The notes beneath the pieces were generated by a model that did not search any database, was not told the origin of the DNA, and saw only the letters and a list, made by a program, of their open reading frames with translations. A stretch of 64,000 bases of DNA from Cyanophora paradoxa (lineage: Eukaryota > Glaucocystophyceae > Cyanophorales > Cyanophoraceae): assembly GCA_004431415.1 (NCBI GenBank), contig QPMI01000457.1, forward strand, positions 310,001 to 374,000, read 5' to 3'. Below, one piece after another: positions 34,049-45,200 of the stretch (position 1 is its first letter; each line of letters begins with the position of its first letter). The position numbers were made by a program, and so were the translations under genes.

Positions 34049-34514
34049 TTCGAATCAGGCAATCAGGCAGGTATGCTGAAGCCGATATTCAAGCTTCCGA
34101 TGTGTCGAATGCTTAGCTAAGCGCGAGCTCTGCCACGACGTCTATTTGAGCTCGGGAAGCGACGTCGCGTTGGTTGCGGCAGGACCGGGGACTCGGCGGG
34201 GAGGGCTGTCGGAAACTTGTCGATGCTTCGGACGAGCTCGGACGCGCTCGCAGGTCAACGTTCGCCGCTAGCTGGCGCCGGAACGGCCAATGACGCGTCA
34301 ACCTCGCAACCTTCTTCAAGCGGCTTCCTGGCACGCCGCACTGTGAGACTGTGGCTACCGTACCGGATCAGCGGACTCTTGCTGATGAATCTCAAGCTTG
34401 CGCCATGCTGGCGGGATGTGCGAACGGCCGAATTTTCCGGTAACCCCGAAAGAAAAGAAGACTTGTAAGAAGTCATCTGCGCACGCTTGATCGGAAGCTT
34501 GATCGGACTTCAAC

Positions 34515-37506
34515 GAGCTTGCTCTAGATCAGAGAGAGCTGCGCATCGACTTCCCGGGCGCTCCTGCTCGACATCGAGGATTTGATCTTGGCCTTGCGGC
34601 TCCATCGTCCTTCTACGGGCGAGGATGCTCAACAGATTGTATGTAAGTCTCGTTTTTCTGCTATCGCAACCCTTACTCTCTGCAGCCGCCTCGGGGGGCG
34701 ATGGCGAGGCGATGTCGAGGCTCTGCACCGCGAGAGCCTGCAGTATCAGGAGCTCTACCTGAGCGCTGTCTCTGGAAAGCAGATGCGAATTGCTGCCGTC
34801 CAGACCGACGAGTGCGCTTACCCCGCTCACCCGGTTCCCTCCTCTGACTTCGACGCGTACGCGTCACGTCTGCACGCGCAGGCCTATGGAGGCTAGCGAT
34901 AGAGTTCCGACCCGCCTCTCTCGCCTGGCGGCCGCGGTCTTCCGGCGCATCGATATCCCCTTCGCGGGCCAGCTCCTGCACCTGAGTGGAAAGAAGCGGA
35001 GCCGCGCGGTTTTCGAGGGATCGGACAACGACAGCAGCGAGGACGAAGACTTGACGTCGATTCCGAAGCTCCGCGCCCAAATCGTCCGCGAGAAAGAGAA
35101 GTTATCTGCGAAGACGGCCCTCGGCGAGGTGCGCTACGCTTATCCGGAGGTCCAGCTCCCGTCCGCTGTGCGGTGCACGCTGCGCCGGCGTCAGACAGCT
35201 CCGACCCATGTCCGTCCGGATCCCTGACGCGTGCCGCGGTTCACATGCGCAGCGCATCGCAGATCGTGGCTGTACAGACGGAACGCGTCGTCGCCTCTTC
35301 GCCGCTGGCGAAGCCCGAGCTGCTCGAGAGGATCAAGCTGCTCAAGGAGCTCCTTTCCTTTATGGACGCGCGGAAGGCAACGGCGCTGCGCGCGCGCTGC
35401 GCGCGCGTTTCCGTGGCTGTCCGGAAGGGGAAGGAGAAGGACCTGGCGCCCGCCCTTCCCTCCTCCACGTCTTCAAGTTGATCGTGCAGGTTCGCGCGAG
35501 GCTGATCCAGTCCCCCGTTCCCCCTTCCCCCCTTCACCTCTCTCAAGCGCTCGCGATCGTATCTAACGCGGGGGGCCGGGGCGCAGCGGGGTGAGGAGGA
35601 CGGGCACTTGCTCGAGGCGCATCGGCTGCTTTGCACTGCGATGCGTGTCTCCCGCCGCTGGCGCCGCCTCGCCTAACACCACAGCCTCTGGTCCACATTC
35701 CACCTACGGCGCGCCAGCCCGCCCTCCCGCCCTCCCGCCCGCGGCCTCCCACCGTCGTCCGTCCCCCGGCTGACCGCCCCGCGCAGCGTGCACGCGCTGC
35801 AGCTGCCGTGGGCCTCCCACGCGCTGGCGACGCTGCGCCGATTTCGTTCCCTCTCCCACCTCCACCTGGACGTCATCGTGGGGGGGTACCGCCTACATCA
35901 CCCACGATGACGCTGACTTCGATGTTGAGGAGGAGGAGAGGCGCTGCCTTTCGCTCCTTGAGAACGCCGAGGAAGGGGTAGCGGGCCCGCCGCCCCTCCA
36001 CCGCGTCCGCGCGCTCCACCTCCGCATCTTCGAGGCTCGCCGGCGCCGCCCGGCGCAGCCCCCAAGCGCGCCCCCCGCTGAGACCTCGGGTGCCGCTCAG
36101 ACGCAGCGGACCCTCGTGGACAAGGATAGCGCAGGGAGGCTGGCACCCGTCCCCGCACACCTCTCCTGGCTGCCCTCCTGTACCTCCGACGCTATCGAAG
36201 CCCTCGACACGCGCATTTGCAACTTCAGCACGCACATGCACACGCATGTTGAGACGGGTGCGATCTCCCTGGCCCGGACCATGGGCGGCTGCCGGCTCGC
36301 CCCATTGAGCGCCCCCCAGTGCGCCTCCTTCGTCTGCCGGAGCGCTTCCCCAACCTGTTGAACATCGCGCTATCCGGTGAGATCGGTTTCCCCTCTTCTG
36401 AGCTCGGCCTCTTCAGCTGTCCCTCCAACCGCCTCCTACGGTGCCTTTCTCCTTCCCCCCTCTTTCTCTATCTCTCTCTCTCTTTCTCTTCCCCCTCCTT
36501 TCATCTCCTCCCCCTTCCCCCCATCCTCGCCCTCCCCCCACCGCACCCCCTCTCTTCCCCCCCCTTCCCCAACCCCCCTCCCTCCCCAACCTCCCCCCCC
36601 CCCCCCTTCTTCTGCCCCTCTGCCAGCGGCGGCTGCCTAATCGCCCGCCAGGCTTGACTTCCCCGCGCACTTCGGGGGCCCCGACAACCCTCCGGCCAAC
36701 CTTCAGCTGCAGCGAGAGGTCCGCCAGCGCGCTCCCTCCCTCGCCCGGCGCTTCCTTGCTGACCCCGAGCGTCCCGCGCCTCCGTGCCTGTCTGCAGTTC
36801 CCGGAGCTGTGCTTTCTTCGACGAGCCGTGGCTGAAACCGCGGATGGCCTGGCACAGCTGGCGGACGCTTTCGCGCGCCCCGAGGGGGCCCCCGAGGAAC
36901 CTTCGGCGGAGCTCATCAAACTGGAGGCGCTGGACGTCGACTTCGGGGAGGAGGGGCAGCCGGGCGGCCCCAGCGGCGCGCGGGAGCTGATGCGCGCCTG
37001 CCTGGGGCGCGCCGAGCCGCGCGCCCTCGTGCTCAGCGCCTGCGCCGGCCTCCGAGGCTCGGCCGAGCCCTCGGCCCCTGCGTCCGGTGCGGCCCGCCCC
37101 ACGATCGCGAGGCACGTCCCTCCGGATCCGCGCCTCCCCGACCGCCCCGCGCCGCAGGAGCCTCGTGCTCGACTCCGCGGCGCTCGTGCGCCTGCGCCCC
37201 GAGGGCCCCCCGTGGCTCGCCAGTGAGCGCCGCCCCGCCGCTGCATCCTCCTTAAGCTTGCAATCACCGACCCGAGCGCCCAGGCGGGCCGCCCTCGGCC
37301 ATGAAACTCGCGCTCGAGTTCGACCCCAGCGTACAGTGCGCTCTTTGCCCCGGCGGGGGCGCGCCCCGTTTCCGTCCCCCGCACCTACTGACCCTTCCGG
37401 CCCCTCCAGGTACACCCCCGCCGCCGTCGCGCGGCTCGGCGAGGCCGCGATGGCCCTCCCCTCCTTGCGCCGGCTCGTCCTCCGCGGCGCCGGCGCCGAG
37501 CTATAG
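34515..37506 (+). CDS. Leucine-rich-repeat-like protein, function unknown
   Basis: The 5' end is unresolved, so the start given is approximate. Supported exons include EALHRESLQYQELYL, VQTDE|PMEASDRVPTRLSRL (GTGCGC intron from about 34811), an acidic patch (SDNDSSEDEDL), and a helical segment KPELLERIKLLKELLSFMDA. From about 35780 the protein turns into degenerate leucine-rich segments: VHALQLPWASHALATLRRF, LSHLHLDVIV, VRALHLRIFEA, FPNLLNIALSG, RLDFPAHFGG, LEALDVDFG, LPSLRRLVLRGAGAEL. It ends at a TAG at 37506. An F-box/LRR-type or RNI-like fold is possible, but no F-box was identified. An intron of about 213 nt (36441-36653) is almost pure pyrimidine. I am confident a gene is here, not of its exact structure. 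Confidence 0.55.
36441..36653 (+). repeat. Pyrimidine-rich intron
   Basis: The donor GTGCCT follows FSCPSNRLL, and the acceptor GCCAG precedes the exon coding LDFPAHFGG. Joining them restores one frame (CG+G). Nearly the whole interior is C and T, with CT-dinucleotide and C-homopolymer runs. Confidence 0.7.
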
Positions 37507-37915
37507 CTAGCGCTCCTCGGCGGAGCGCCCCGCCTCGCGGCCGTGCGTACCGGGCTCGGCCTGGGCCCCGTGGAGATCGTCGAGAAGGGCCCGAGGGCGA
37601 ACGCCCGAGCGGCGGATCCGGCCGCCGCGGGCCTCTGGCTCGCCTCGTCCTTCCTCGTACGCGTCGCGCAGCAGCAGGCGCCGGCGCCTGCGCCCGGGTA
37701 GCCGCACAGCATTTATATGTAGCAATATCCGATCCGACTACGCAGCATCATTAATATTATGCTAGTATGTAAAGCGCGTATCGATTTCCAATTTGCGACG
37801 CTGCGTTCGCAGCCTGGGGGGTACAGCCTTGGCAGTGTCCAAGATAGCCTCGACGTCGACCTCCTCTGCGACGTCCCAGGCTCCTAGCCAGCTCCAAGCC
37901 TAGCCAGCCGACGCC
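37507..37915. other. Intergenic region between two + strand genes
   Basis: About 400 bp with no exon seen. It contains an AT-rich patch at 37710-37770 (TTAATATTATGCTAG) and should include the terminator of the LRR-like gene and the promoter of the next one. Confidence 0.45.
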
Positions 37916-38925
37916 ATGAACGGGTCAACCCCCATGCGCTCACCGCTTCGCGCGGGCGAGGACCTTTTCAACAAGAGCACCGGCGCAAACTCACCCACGG
38001 GCCGGGCTGGTACCGCGTCTCAGGCCGCGACGACCATGATTGCAGCTAGCGACCTTCTCCAGTGCGCCCCGCGCGCGTCGAATCTCCAGACCATCGCGCT
38101 GAAACCGACTCTCCGACTCCAGGGACGTGAACCAGGACCTCGTTGGCCACGTCGCGGCTCGCAGGCAAGTCCTTTGAGCCGCGCATTCGCGCCCCCGCAC
38201 CAGCGCTATGCCGTGCGGGTCTCGATGGGTGTCGCTGCGCACCTACTCACCAGACACGCGCCCCCGCAGGCAAAGGGACGCGAAGATCGAAATGCTCCTT
38301 CAGACAGTCGCGGACCTTCAGCGCCAGGTTGGCGGCCTGCAGGCGAAAGTTGACAGCATGCACACAGGCAAGGCTCCGCGCCGCGCCCTTCAGTCGCCGG
38401 CCCGCCGCCGCGAATAACCTCAATTAGGCGGCTCCGGTGTCGAGAAGTCGCTCGCGCAGGAGATTGCGGCCCGTGAGGTGTGCCCCCGCGCTCGCGGCGC
38501 TCCGCAGCTCTCGCCGTGTCTGAGCGGCTCCGCAGAATCTCGAGAAGAACACCCAGAAGTGAGATTCGATCCTAGATGTGATCGGCCGGCGCCTGCGGGC
38601 GCGATGCGGAGCGCTGACGCGCGGCGCCCGCCCGGCAGGGGTCTCGACACGCTGCGCCGCGCTCTGCTGCAGGACCTCGCGGAGGTGCCGCCGCCGCTGC
38701 CGCCGCCGCTCGTTGCGCGGTGCGGGCCTCACACGCCGTCGCAGGCGATTGCCAAGGAGAAGGCGGAGCGCGAGCAGGCAGACACCGACCTCGGCGCCCT
38801 CATCGAGCGCCACATCGCCAAGGTGCGGCTCCTTCCCCCCCCTTTCTCCCCGTACCCCCGCCAACCCTCTCCCCCCCCCGCAGTTCCGGGAGAGCCTCGA
38901 GGTGGCTGAAAGCCCGCTGGCCTGA
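37916..38925 (+). CDS. Coiled-coil protein, tentatively SF-assemblin-like
   Basis: The ATG at 37916 begins a Ser/Thr/Pro-rich head (MNGSTPMRSPLRAGEDLFNK). Downstream exons give heptad-rich helices: NQDLVGHVAARRQRDAKIEM, LLQTVADLQRQVGGLQAKVD, GVEKSLAQEIAARE, LDTLRRALLQDLAE|AIAKEK, AEREQADTDLGALIERHIAK, and the last exon FRESLEVAESPLA-stop, joined in phase. The short proline-bearing head plus a segmented rod with AEREQAD-type repeats recalls SF-assemblin/beta-giardin, which builds striated fibres at flagellar basal bodies, but this rests on pattern only. Two introns appear to start with GCAAG rather than GT. The junction between head and first helix is not solved. Confidence 0.5.
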
Positions 38926-39283
38926 GGGCGGATCGGCGCCTGACGCCCCCGCCAGTTGGGGGACGTGCCCATGACCCCCATGAGGCAGTGATGATCCAGC
39001 AGCGCATCCCCCGAGGCCACCTCGTCCGCTACGCCGGTCTCGCCACTGAGTCCACCCGTACCCCTTTTTCCGCCCGCCCCGAGCTCCCGTAGATCTGTAC
39101 CCCCTCCGCTTTTTCGTTGGCAGCGCGCATCCCTTCGTATCCAGTTTTTCTTTTGGATTCGGTTGCGCCGGTCGTCTAGCGCCCTCGGCGGCCGGTGCCG
39201 GCAGAGAGCCCCCTAGCGTGTAGTCATTCGGACGCGTGTTTGCGGCTCGACCCCCGTGTATTCAACTATTCGCTCAGCTTCGC
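38926..39283. other. Convergent spacer
   Basis: This lies between the ends of the coiled-coil gene and the pseudouridine synthase gene. No exon is visible. A T-rich stretch (39057-39165) may hold processing signals. Confidence 0.4.
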
Positions 39284-40922
39284 CTAGTCGTCGCCGGGCT
39301 GAGCGGCTGCAGCGCGGGCCTGGGCCTGGGACTGGAGGGCGTCGAGGGCGGAGAAGAGTGCCTGGAAGTCGCCGGGCAGGGGCGCCGCGTACTCGGCCTC
39401 CAGGCCCGTCCCCGGGTGCCGCACCGCCACGCGCGACGCGTGCAGCGCCTGCCGCCCGATGAGCGCGGGGCACAGCACGCCTGCCGGCGGGGTACGGTCA
39501 AGGGGGCGAGCTGGTGGAAGGAGAAGAAGCTTCGGGCCGGCACCGTACTGGGAGTCCCCGAGGAGGGGCAGGCCGGCGTGGGCGGCGTGGATGCGGATCT
39601 GGTGCGTCCGGCCCGTGAGCGGCTCGCACCGCAGCAGCGCCGCGCCCCGCCACCGCCGCCGCCTCCGCTCCCACGCCGCGTCCAGCTCGTGCTCCTGGGG
39701 GCGGCGTGAGGCGTGAGGGGGAGGAGGGCAAGGGGAGGGCGCGGGGGGCGGCCGCGGGGGGCGGGCGGGCCTCGGGGGGGGCGTCCTCGGCGTCGAACTC
39801 GGCGTCGGGCCAGGAGCGCAGAACCTCGAAGTCCGTCGCCCCGAACTTACCCTCCGGGTGCACGCACCGCCGGAACTGTTCGGATTCGATGGCGGGGCCG
39901 GGGGGCGCGGGCGGGGGCCGGGGCCGGCTCGCCTTGGAGCCCTCGAGGCGCTCGATGGCGGCCTCCACGCGGAAGGGGTACGCGGAGGGGCGCCCGGCGA
40001 CGACGGCGAGGTACTCCTTGCGCGGCGTCCGCTTGATGAACTGCTTGTGCAGGTCCCGCACCGCCTCGTAGTCCTTCGCGAAGACTGCCCGGCCCCGAGA
40101 GGGTGAGGCGGCGCGCGCGGCGCGGAGCGGCGCGGGGCGCGGCGCTGAGGTAATGCGGGCCGGCGCTGCGCGCACTGGCAACTCCGGAGGTGCCCTGCGC
40201 GGAGCTCGGGTTAGATCGTGATCAGGAGTGGAGGAGCGGGGCCGGGGGCGCGGGGATCCGGAGCAAGGGCACCTGGTCGAGCCTGTGCACGACGCGCGGC
40301 TCGGTGCCCAGCCTGTGCACCACGCGGTTCACCAGCGTTCCGCTAATCCACCGGTTGCGCGGCTGGAAGGCCAGGCCCGCCGGCTGCCGAACGCGTCGAT
40401 GCTGAGCGCGGGCCGGCTGGCGGGCCGCGGGCGGGCGGGGGCGCGCCTTGCAGACGACGAGAAGGCGATCGTCCTCGTGCAGCACGTCCAACGGGCCCGG
40501 GTCCGCCTCGAGCGGCTGCCGAGGGCTCGGCCCGGGGGCGTCGCAGTTGCGCGGGGCGTGCGCTGGCCATGGCCCTAGTGCGATCGCTGGCAGACGGACC
40601 TTCTTGCCCTTCTCTGGAGGCCACATCGCTGCCCAGAGAGCTTTCTGAGCCTCACTCGGTTCCTCTCGTCTGGCCCCGCTGCGCGGCGCGCCCTCGGCGG
40701 CAGCGCTCGCTGTCTACGGCGCTCCACTTAGCGCGGGCACCCTCGGGGCTAGAGCAGGCGCACCGCTACAGCGCCACATCGCTCGAGCTTGTGCTTCCGC
40801 AGGGTAGCGCGTGCCCGGAGCCGCGCCGCGCATCCCACGAAAGCTGGCGGCGGAGCGGTCGCGCGCAACCGGCGCGTTATCACCCGGCCGGCGGAGACGC
40901 CGCAGCTTAAGCTGAAAAACAT
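39284..40922 (-). CDS. RluA-family RNA pseudouridine synthase, probably organelle-targeted
   Basis: Isomerises uridine to pseudouridine in rRNA or tRNA. Core motifs appear in the right order: LDVLHEDDRLLVVCK|PAGLAF, LVNRVVHRLG, the catalytic RVVHRLDQ|GTSGVA (Asp in HRLD), FAKDYEAVRDLHKQFIKRTP, KEYLAVVAGRPS, and the C-terminal PLTGRTHQIRIHAAHAGLPL with LLGDSQYG. A small exon carrying GTSGVA between two introns completes the active-site loop. The start at 40922 (MFFSLSCGVSAGRVITRR) is chosen because a phase-0 intron after CGAVA joins it to KALWAAMWPPEKGKK. It adds an Arg/Ser/Ala-rich leader like a mitochondrial or plastid presequence. A start at 40626 would give a cytosolic form. It ends AAAQPGDD-stop. 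Confidence 0.88.
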
Positions 40923-41124
40923 CCCGCTGGACCCCGCACGCCTGTGCACGGCTGCCCGCGCTCCAAATTTAGTGTAGCCCCCCAAAAGCAGCTGCCAGCT
41001 GCCAGCAGCCCAACGGGTGGTCCTAGACTAGCGCCGCAGCCGAACGTGAGTTTTATAGCGGAAACATTCGCCCGTGTGCGTGGCGCTGGCTCGAGTTCGT
41101 CGGCTCTCGGCGTCGGCGGGGGAC

Positions 41125-42042
41125 ATGGCTCCCCGTGCTTTGCAGCCACGTCAATGCGCAAGCTCAGCAAATGCATCCAGCGAGCCCGTCCGATCGACGC
41201 CAGAGCCTTTTGGCACGTCGGACTGCTGCCAGAGCCTCCGCAAGGCTCCGGCTGGACACTCCAGGAGCTGCAGCCCAGGCGGCGCTCCAAGCAGCTCGTC
41301 GCGAACATGCAGAAGCCTCCTCTCGCAGTCTCGCCTACATCTCCTCGCGCTTGTGTTCATCTTGGCCTTGTCCACCGTCGACGCCTTCAAAGTGACAGTG
41401 CGCTCCCCTTTGGTTATCTAGTTATGCTACAAGAGTCCTTAGGGCTGGCAAGCCTGTCGCCGCTAGCCCCCGACTGCGGGCGCCCGGCAAGTTCGCGTCT
41501 CATGGTCAGCTAGCTAAAGCACCACGCAGACGGGGACGCCGTACACCGATCCTGACTGCACGACAAAAGGGCCGAGCTTCATCGAGTGAGCAGGCGGCCC
41601 CGTCGCTTCTTCACCACGCCCGCTAACCCCGAAGCAGGCGTGTCTCGGAGGAGCAGCCGCAGGGCATTGTGCGCCGCCGCCAGCGCCTCGGGTCGCGCTG
41701 ATCCTGATTTTTTACTTCTTTCGAACGCAGTGCATGACGTACGACAACTCGAAGACGTCGGAAAAGCGGACCTGCGTCGATGGTCCGCTCTGCAGCGATC
41801 GCAGCCGCCCCCGCCCAGGGCGCCTGACGTCGCCTGCAGGGAAGCTCATGCTTCAGACGTACCTTTCGAGCGACTGCACGGGCATCCAAAGGAGCACGTC
41901 GGAGACGGTGCAGTGTGCGGGCTCCGCCGCCTTCGGCATCTACACCAAGACCGTCTGCAGCGCCGCCGCCCGCACCGCCTCGCCCCTCGCCGGCACCATC
42001 CTCCTTTTCCTCGCCTTCGCCGCCCTTGGCCTCGTCCTCTAG
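41125..42042 (+). CDS. Small secreted Cys-rich protein, probable GPI anchor
   Basis: Family not recognised. A hydrophobic signal (HLLALVFILALSTVDAFK, 41340-41391) is followed by exons that join in phase: TGTPYTDPDCTTKGPSFIE, then a short exon RVSEEQPQGI, then CMTYDNSKTSEKRTCVDG, then KLMLQTYLSSDCTGIQRSTS and CAGSAAFGIYTKTVCSAA. The C-terminus is a hydrophobic tail (SPLAGTILLFLAFAALGLVL) ending at TAG 42042, typical of a GPI-attachment signal. YTDPDCT and YLSSDCT look like two copies of a short Y-x-D-C motif. The in-frame ATG at 41125 leaves a long leader before the signal, so an upstream intron or another start is likely. Likely on the cell surface, by inference. Confidence 0.65.
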
Positions 42043-42376
42043 TCCTTCTCGCACGCCCCCGCCTACCCTCCCCTCTCCCGCTTCGAATGCCCCCACCCGG
42101 CGACCCCTCGTCTGCAGAGCCAGCCCTCCTCGGCTCATCCCCGCCTCGTCCTACGATGTGCCGATCGATAATTCATTACTAATCAGGAAGAACGTGTCTA
42201 CATTGCGGCGGCACTGCAGCACTGACGGACATCAACGGCGAGGACACAGCTGTTCAGATCGCGCGCAGCGATGAGAGCCCTCGAGATCGGGATCGGAAAG
42301 CGCATGCGCAGCGCTCAGCCGCGCTCGTCTGCGGAGCCGAGGGCGGCCTCGCTTCACGCGACGGGGCGCGCGCGCC
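42043..42376. other. Convergent spacer
   Basis: Follows the Cys-rich gene and precedes the end of the small minus-strand gene. Nothing coding recognised. Confidence 0.35.
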
Positions 42377-42595
42377 TCACTGCTGACCTTCGTCAGAGAG
42401 CTCCTCCGCCGGCGGCGGCGCCTCCTCTTCCTCGCGGCGGCGGGCGAGGCCGAGGTTGTCGCTCGCTACCTGCAGCCGCTCCTCCGCGGGAAGCGGGCGG
42501 TCCGAGCCCCCCGTGCGCTCCGCGAGGTCCCGCTCGAACTGCGCGTCCCGCTCGCTCCGCCGCGCCTGCTCCGCCAGGATGTCCTTCCCGCTCAT
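42377..42595 (-). CDS. Small charged protein (72 aa), hypothetical
   Basis: From ATG 42595 this reads MSGKDILAEQARRSERDAQF, then a Glu/Arg-rich helix, DRPLPAEERLQVASDNLGLA and an acidic end (APPPAEELSDEGQQ-stop). The balanced charge and helix pattern look protein-like, unlike the Arg/Gly/Pro-rich shadow frames over the same bases. A possible acceptor (CCCCAG) lies just before the ATG, so it may be the last exon of a longer gene starting near 42719. No family recognised. Confidence 0.4.
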   Translation of the reverse strand: MSGKDILAEQARRSERDAQFERDLAERTGGSDRPLPAEERLQVASDNLGLARRREEEEAPPPAEELSDEGQQ

Positions 42596-42981
42596 CCTGG
42601 GGCAGGAAAACTCTAAGCAGACGATCTGAACGCGAGAGCGCGAGCGGAAATGAGAAATGGGGCCGCACTCGTTCACATTCGAAGCGCGGCCAGCGTCCTC
42701 GCCGCCGGTCTGCGTCCATGTGGCGTCAAAGAAATACGCTCAAATGAGGCGCAGCGAAGTCGATCGCGAGCGACAGCGACGCGCAGCGCTAGCTGAGAAC
42801 AGGGAGGCGGCGCCGGCGCGCGGCGCACGGTGTTGGCCGCGTTCTTGACCTTCTGGCCTGCGCGCACTTTAGTGAGGCGACGCCGCGCGCCCCCCCGCCC
42901 GCCCTGCGGACCTTGGCGCGGCATTTTCACTGAAGGACTGTACCCAGGAGCCGCGACAAGTCCTCTACCCCCCCAACGAGC
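42596..42981. other. Divergent spacer upstream of the DUF3054-like gene
   Basis: Separates the small minus-strand gene from the + strand membrane-protein gene. It may contain an upstream exon of the former (MDADRRRGRWPRFECER, 42719-42669) and promoters of both. Confidence 0.35.
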
Positions 42982-44041
42982 ATGCACGCCTTCGCGGCCG
43001 CCTGCGTACCGCCTGCGTTCGAGGCGCCAGCCGCGCCGATAGCGACAGCGGCTGTATCTTCGCGCTCCTGCGAGCCGGCGGCCGGGCGGCGTGTGCGGCG
43101 GGTCGCGGCTGCGGCGTCGGCGGCGGGCCCAGATTCTCGAAGAGCGGCATACTCGCCGTCATGCGAGCCCGTTCGCGCGCCGGAGACTCCGCCGGCCATT
43201 TCTGCGTGGCGCTGCGGCGGTTCGCGTGCGGCGGAGCGGTCGCTGACGGCCTGCGGCTGGCTCGCCGGCAGCAGCTTCTTCGAGCGCTTCTACGCAGCTG
43301 GCCTCCGCTTGGCCGCTGGATCCGGAGCTGAGCGGCCGCAGCAGGCGATGCGCATGACGTCGCGGCAGCCGCCTCAAGATCACCCGCCGACCGAGCGGCC
43401 CCAGCGCCATTCTGGCAGCGCGGCGAAAGCCGCGGCGCCGCAGCGGCGCGTCTACAGGCCCCCGCCGCCGCCCGTGTCGGACTTTTTCCCGTCGGACCTT
43501 CTCGCGGGGGACCTCCTCGCGCTCGCGGCGGCCTCCTTCGCGCTGCACGCGCTGGAGCCGTCGCTGCTCCCGCCCGGCGAGGCGGCGCGGCTACTGCTGC
43601 AGCGCGCCTCGGAGCGGGACCTGCTCTTCTGGCCGGAGAGCGCGTGGGACGTCTTCTTCCCCTTCCTCCCCTGCTGGCTCGTCTCGGCGCGGCTGCACGG
43701 CTCCGCCACGCCCGGCGCCGTCAGCGACGTGCAGTCGGCCGCCGCCGCCTCCTTCCACACGTGGCTCGTCGCCGCGCCCGCCGCCCTCCTCCTCCGCCTC
43801 GTCGTCCTCCACGCGTACACGGGGCCCCTGACCCCGGCCTACGCCACCGCCTTCTTCGCCGTCACGCTCAGCTTCGCGGTGCGGCCCGCCCCCTCTGGCA
43901 AGAGCCGCCGAGCTCGAGCCCCGCCCCGGGCCCGCCGCGCCGCTCATGCCCCGCCCGGTACCCCGGGCCCGCTGCTCTGCGCAGGTCGCGTGGAGGGTGG
44001 CGTACACCGTGATACACCTCTCCCGCGGCCAGCAGTCGTGA
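42982..44041 (+). CDS. DUF3054-like integral membrane protein
   Basis: Biochemical role unknown; the family occurs in cyanobacteria/bacteria and plastid-bearing eukaryotes. The first half is a Cys/Arg/Ala-rich leader from ATG 42982 (MHAFAAACVPPAFEAPAAP) that may include targeting sequence. The membrane domain starts at about 43480: FPSDLLAGDLLALAAASFAL, SAWDVFFPFLPCWLVSARLH, AAAASFHTWLVAAPAALLLR, LTPAYATAFFAVTLSFA. This matches the DUF3054 order GDLL...PF..GW...A..SW...P..L..R. A GTGCGG intron (43879-43984) then joins in frame to VAWRVAYTVIHLSRGQQS-stop, restoring the usual final W-R helix. If the intron is ignored, an open frame continues to 44379, which I reject. Plastid location is inference. 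Confidence 0.7.
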
Positions 44042-44834
44042 CGCGGCCGCGCGCGGCTGCGGCTGCGGCATCGATCGGTGTCGCGATCGGCGTGCCCGAC
44101 CGCGTGTGTATAGGCAGCAATAGCTTGCTGCAGGTATGCGCAGAGACAGTACTATTCCCCGGCATTCTTTATCATAGTAGATGTGTAGCATTGTGTACTA
44201 TAGTTCATCCTTTCACTCAATATGTCCCATCTGCAGTCTCGGAGAGATCTTTGCACGCAGCTCCTCCCCACCCTGATCGTGACAGTACTAGTGTCAGCCT
44301 GGCAGATTTTTCATTCACTGAGTCACGAAGTCTCATGATCAGAGTCTTCGGAAAAATAGCACACGTACGCAGCTCATGATCAGCTGCAGGCGGCTCCATG
44401 ATTAGGGCCCCGGGAATAGATTATAATATTAGAGTCCCGCAGCAGATTTAGAGCCTCGTAGTCCGGGATCCCGCGCGCGCTTTAGCTTCGGCGCCTTGAG
44501 CGGCGAGCTCCGGATCCGGCCCAGCGGTTTTAATTAACGTTTCTTGAACTCGCGTCTAGATATCGATCTAGATCCGCATCGATATCCTCGCGCGCGCAGC
44601 TCGAGCTCTTCGAATTCCGAGTTGATATGCCGCAGTGCATGATCATGATATCAACTTGGCAAAGCATGCACATTTCTCATGCCGAGTCGATGCAGCTGCC
44701 GACTTCCCTTGAGCTTCGAATTCGCGCGCCACCGGTACCGTACCGCGGGCCGCAGTACTAAGTACCGGATCTAGATCTAGAGGTCCCGGGCCGGAACTCG
44801 AACTTGGAACTCGGAACCCTAGGCCTCAGTGCCT

Positions 44835-44884
44835 AGCCTACCGGTAGGCCTCTCAGCCTTAGCCAGCCTACCGGTAGGCCTCTC
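44835..44884. repeat. Perfect 20-bp direct repeat with palindromic core
   Basis: AGCCTACCGGTAGGCCTCTC occurs at 44835-44854 and again at 44865-44884, a 30-bp period. Each copy contains the 12-bp perfect palindrome CCTACCGGTAGG. The 10-bp spacer (AGCCTTAGCC) is itself related to the unit. Confidence 0.9.
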
Positions 44885-45200
44885 CGAGGCTCAGGCTAGC
44901 GCTAGATCGGTCAGCGACGGTACCGGTCACCGTGGCACTGCGGCACTCGAGCTCGGCGGCCTCGGCTTCGAGCTCCCTCGGCGCCCGGCGGCCCAAATCT
45001 CTGCCAGTGCCCGAGTTTTCGCCACAGGGCCAGGAAATCCTCCTAGCGCGCGGCTAACTCGTAGCGAAAGGCCCTGAGGCTTACGCTTGCCTCCGAGGCT
45101 AGAGCTCGAGCTCGAGCTCTCGAGCTCGCCGGGCTCGGCGCCGCCGCGTCGGCCGGGCCCAGCCCTCGACTCTCCGTGCCCGTCGGCCGACAGTCGATCC

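Noticed and set aside
42982-44379. DUF3054-like protein extended to 44379
   Set aside because: The extension is read-through of an intron; splicing at 43879-43984 gives a conserved Trp-Arg helix and an early stop.
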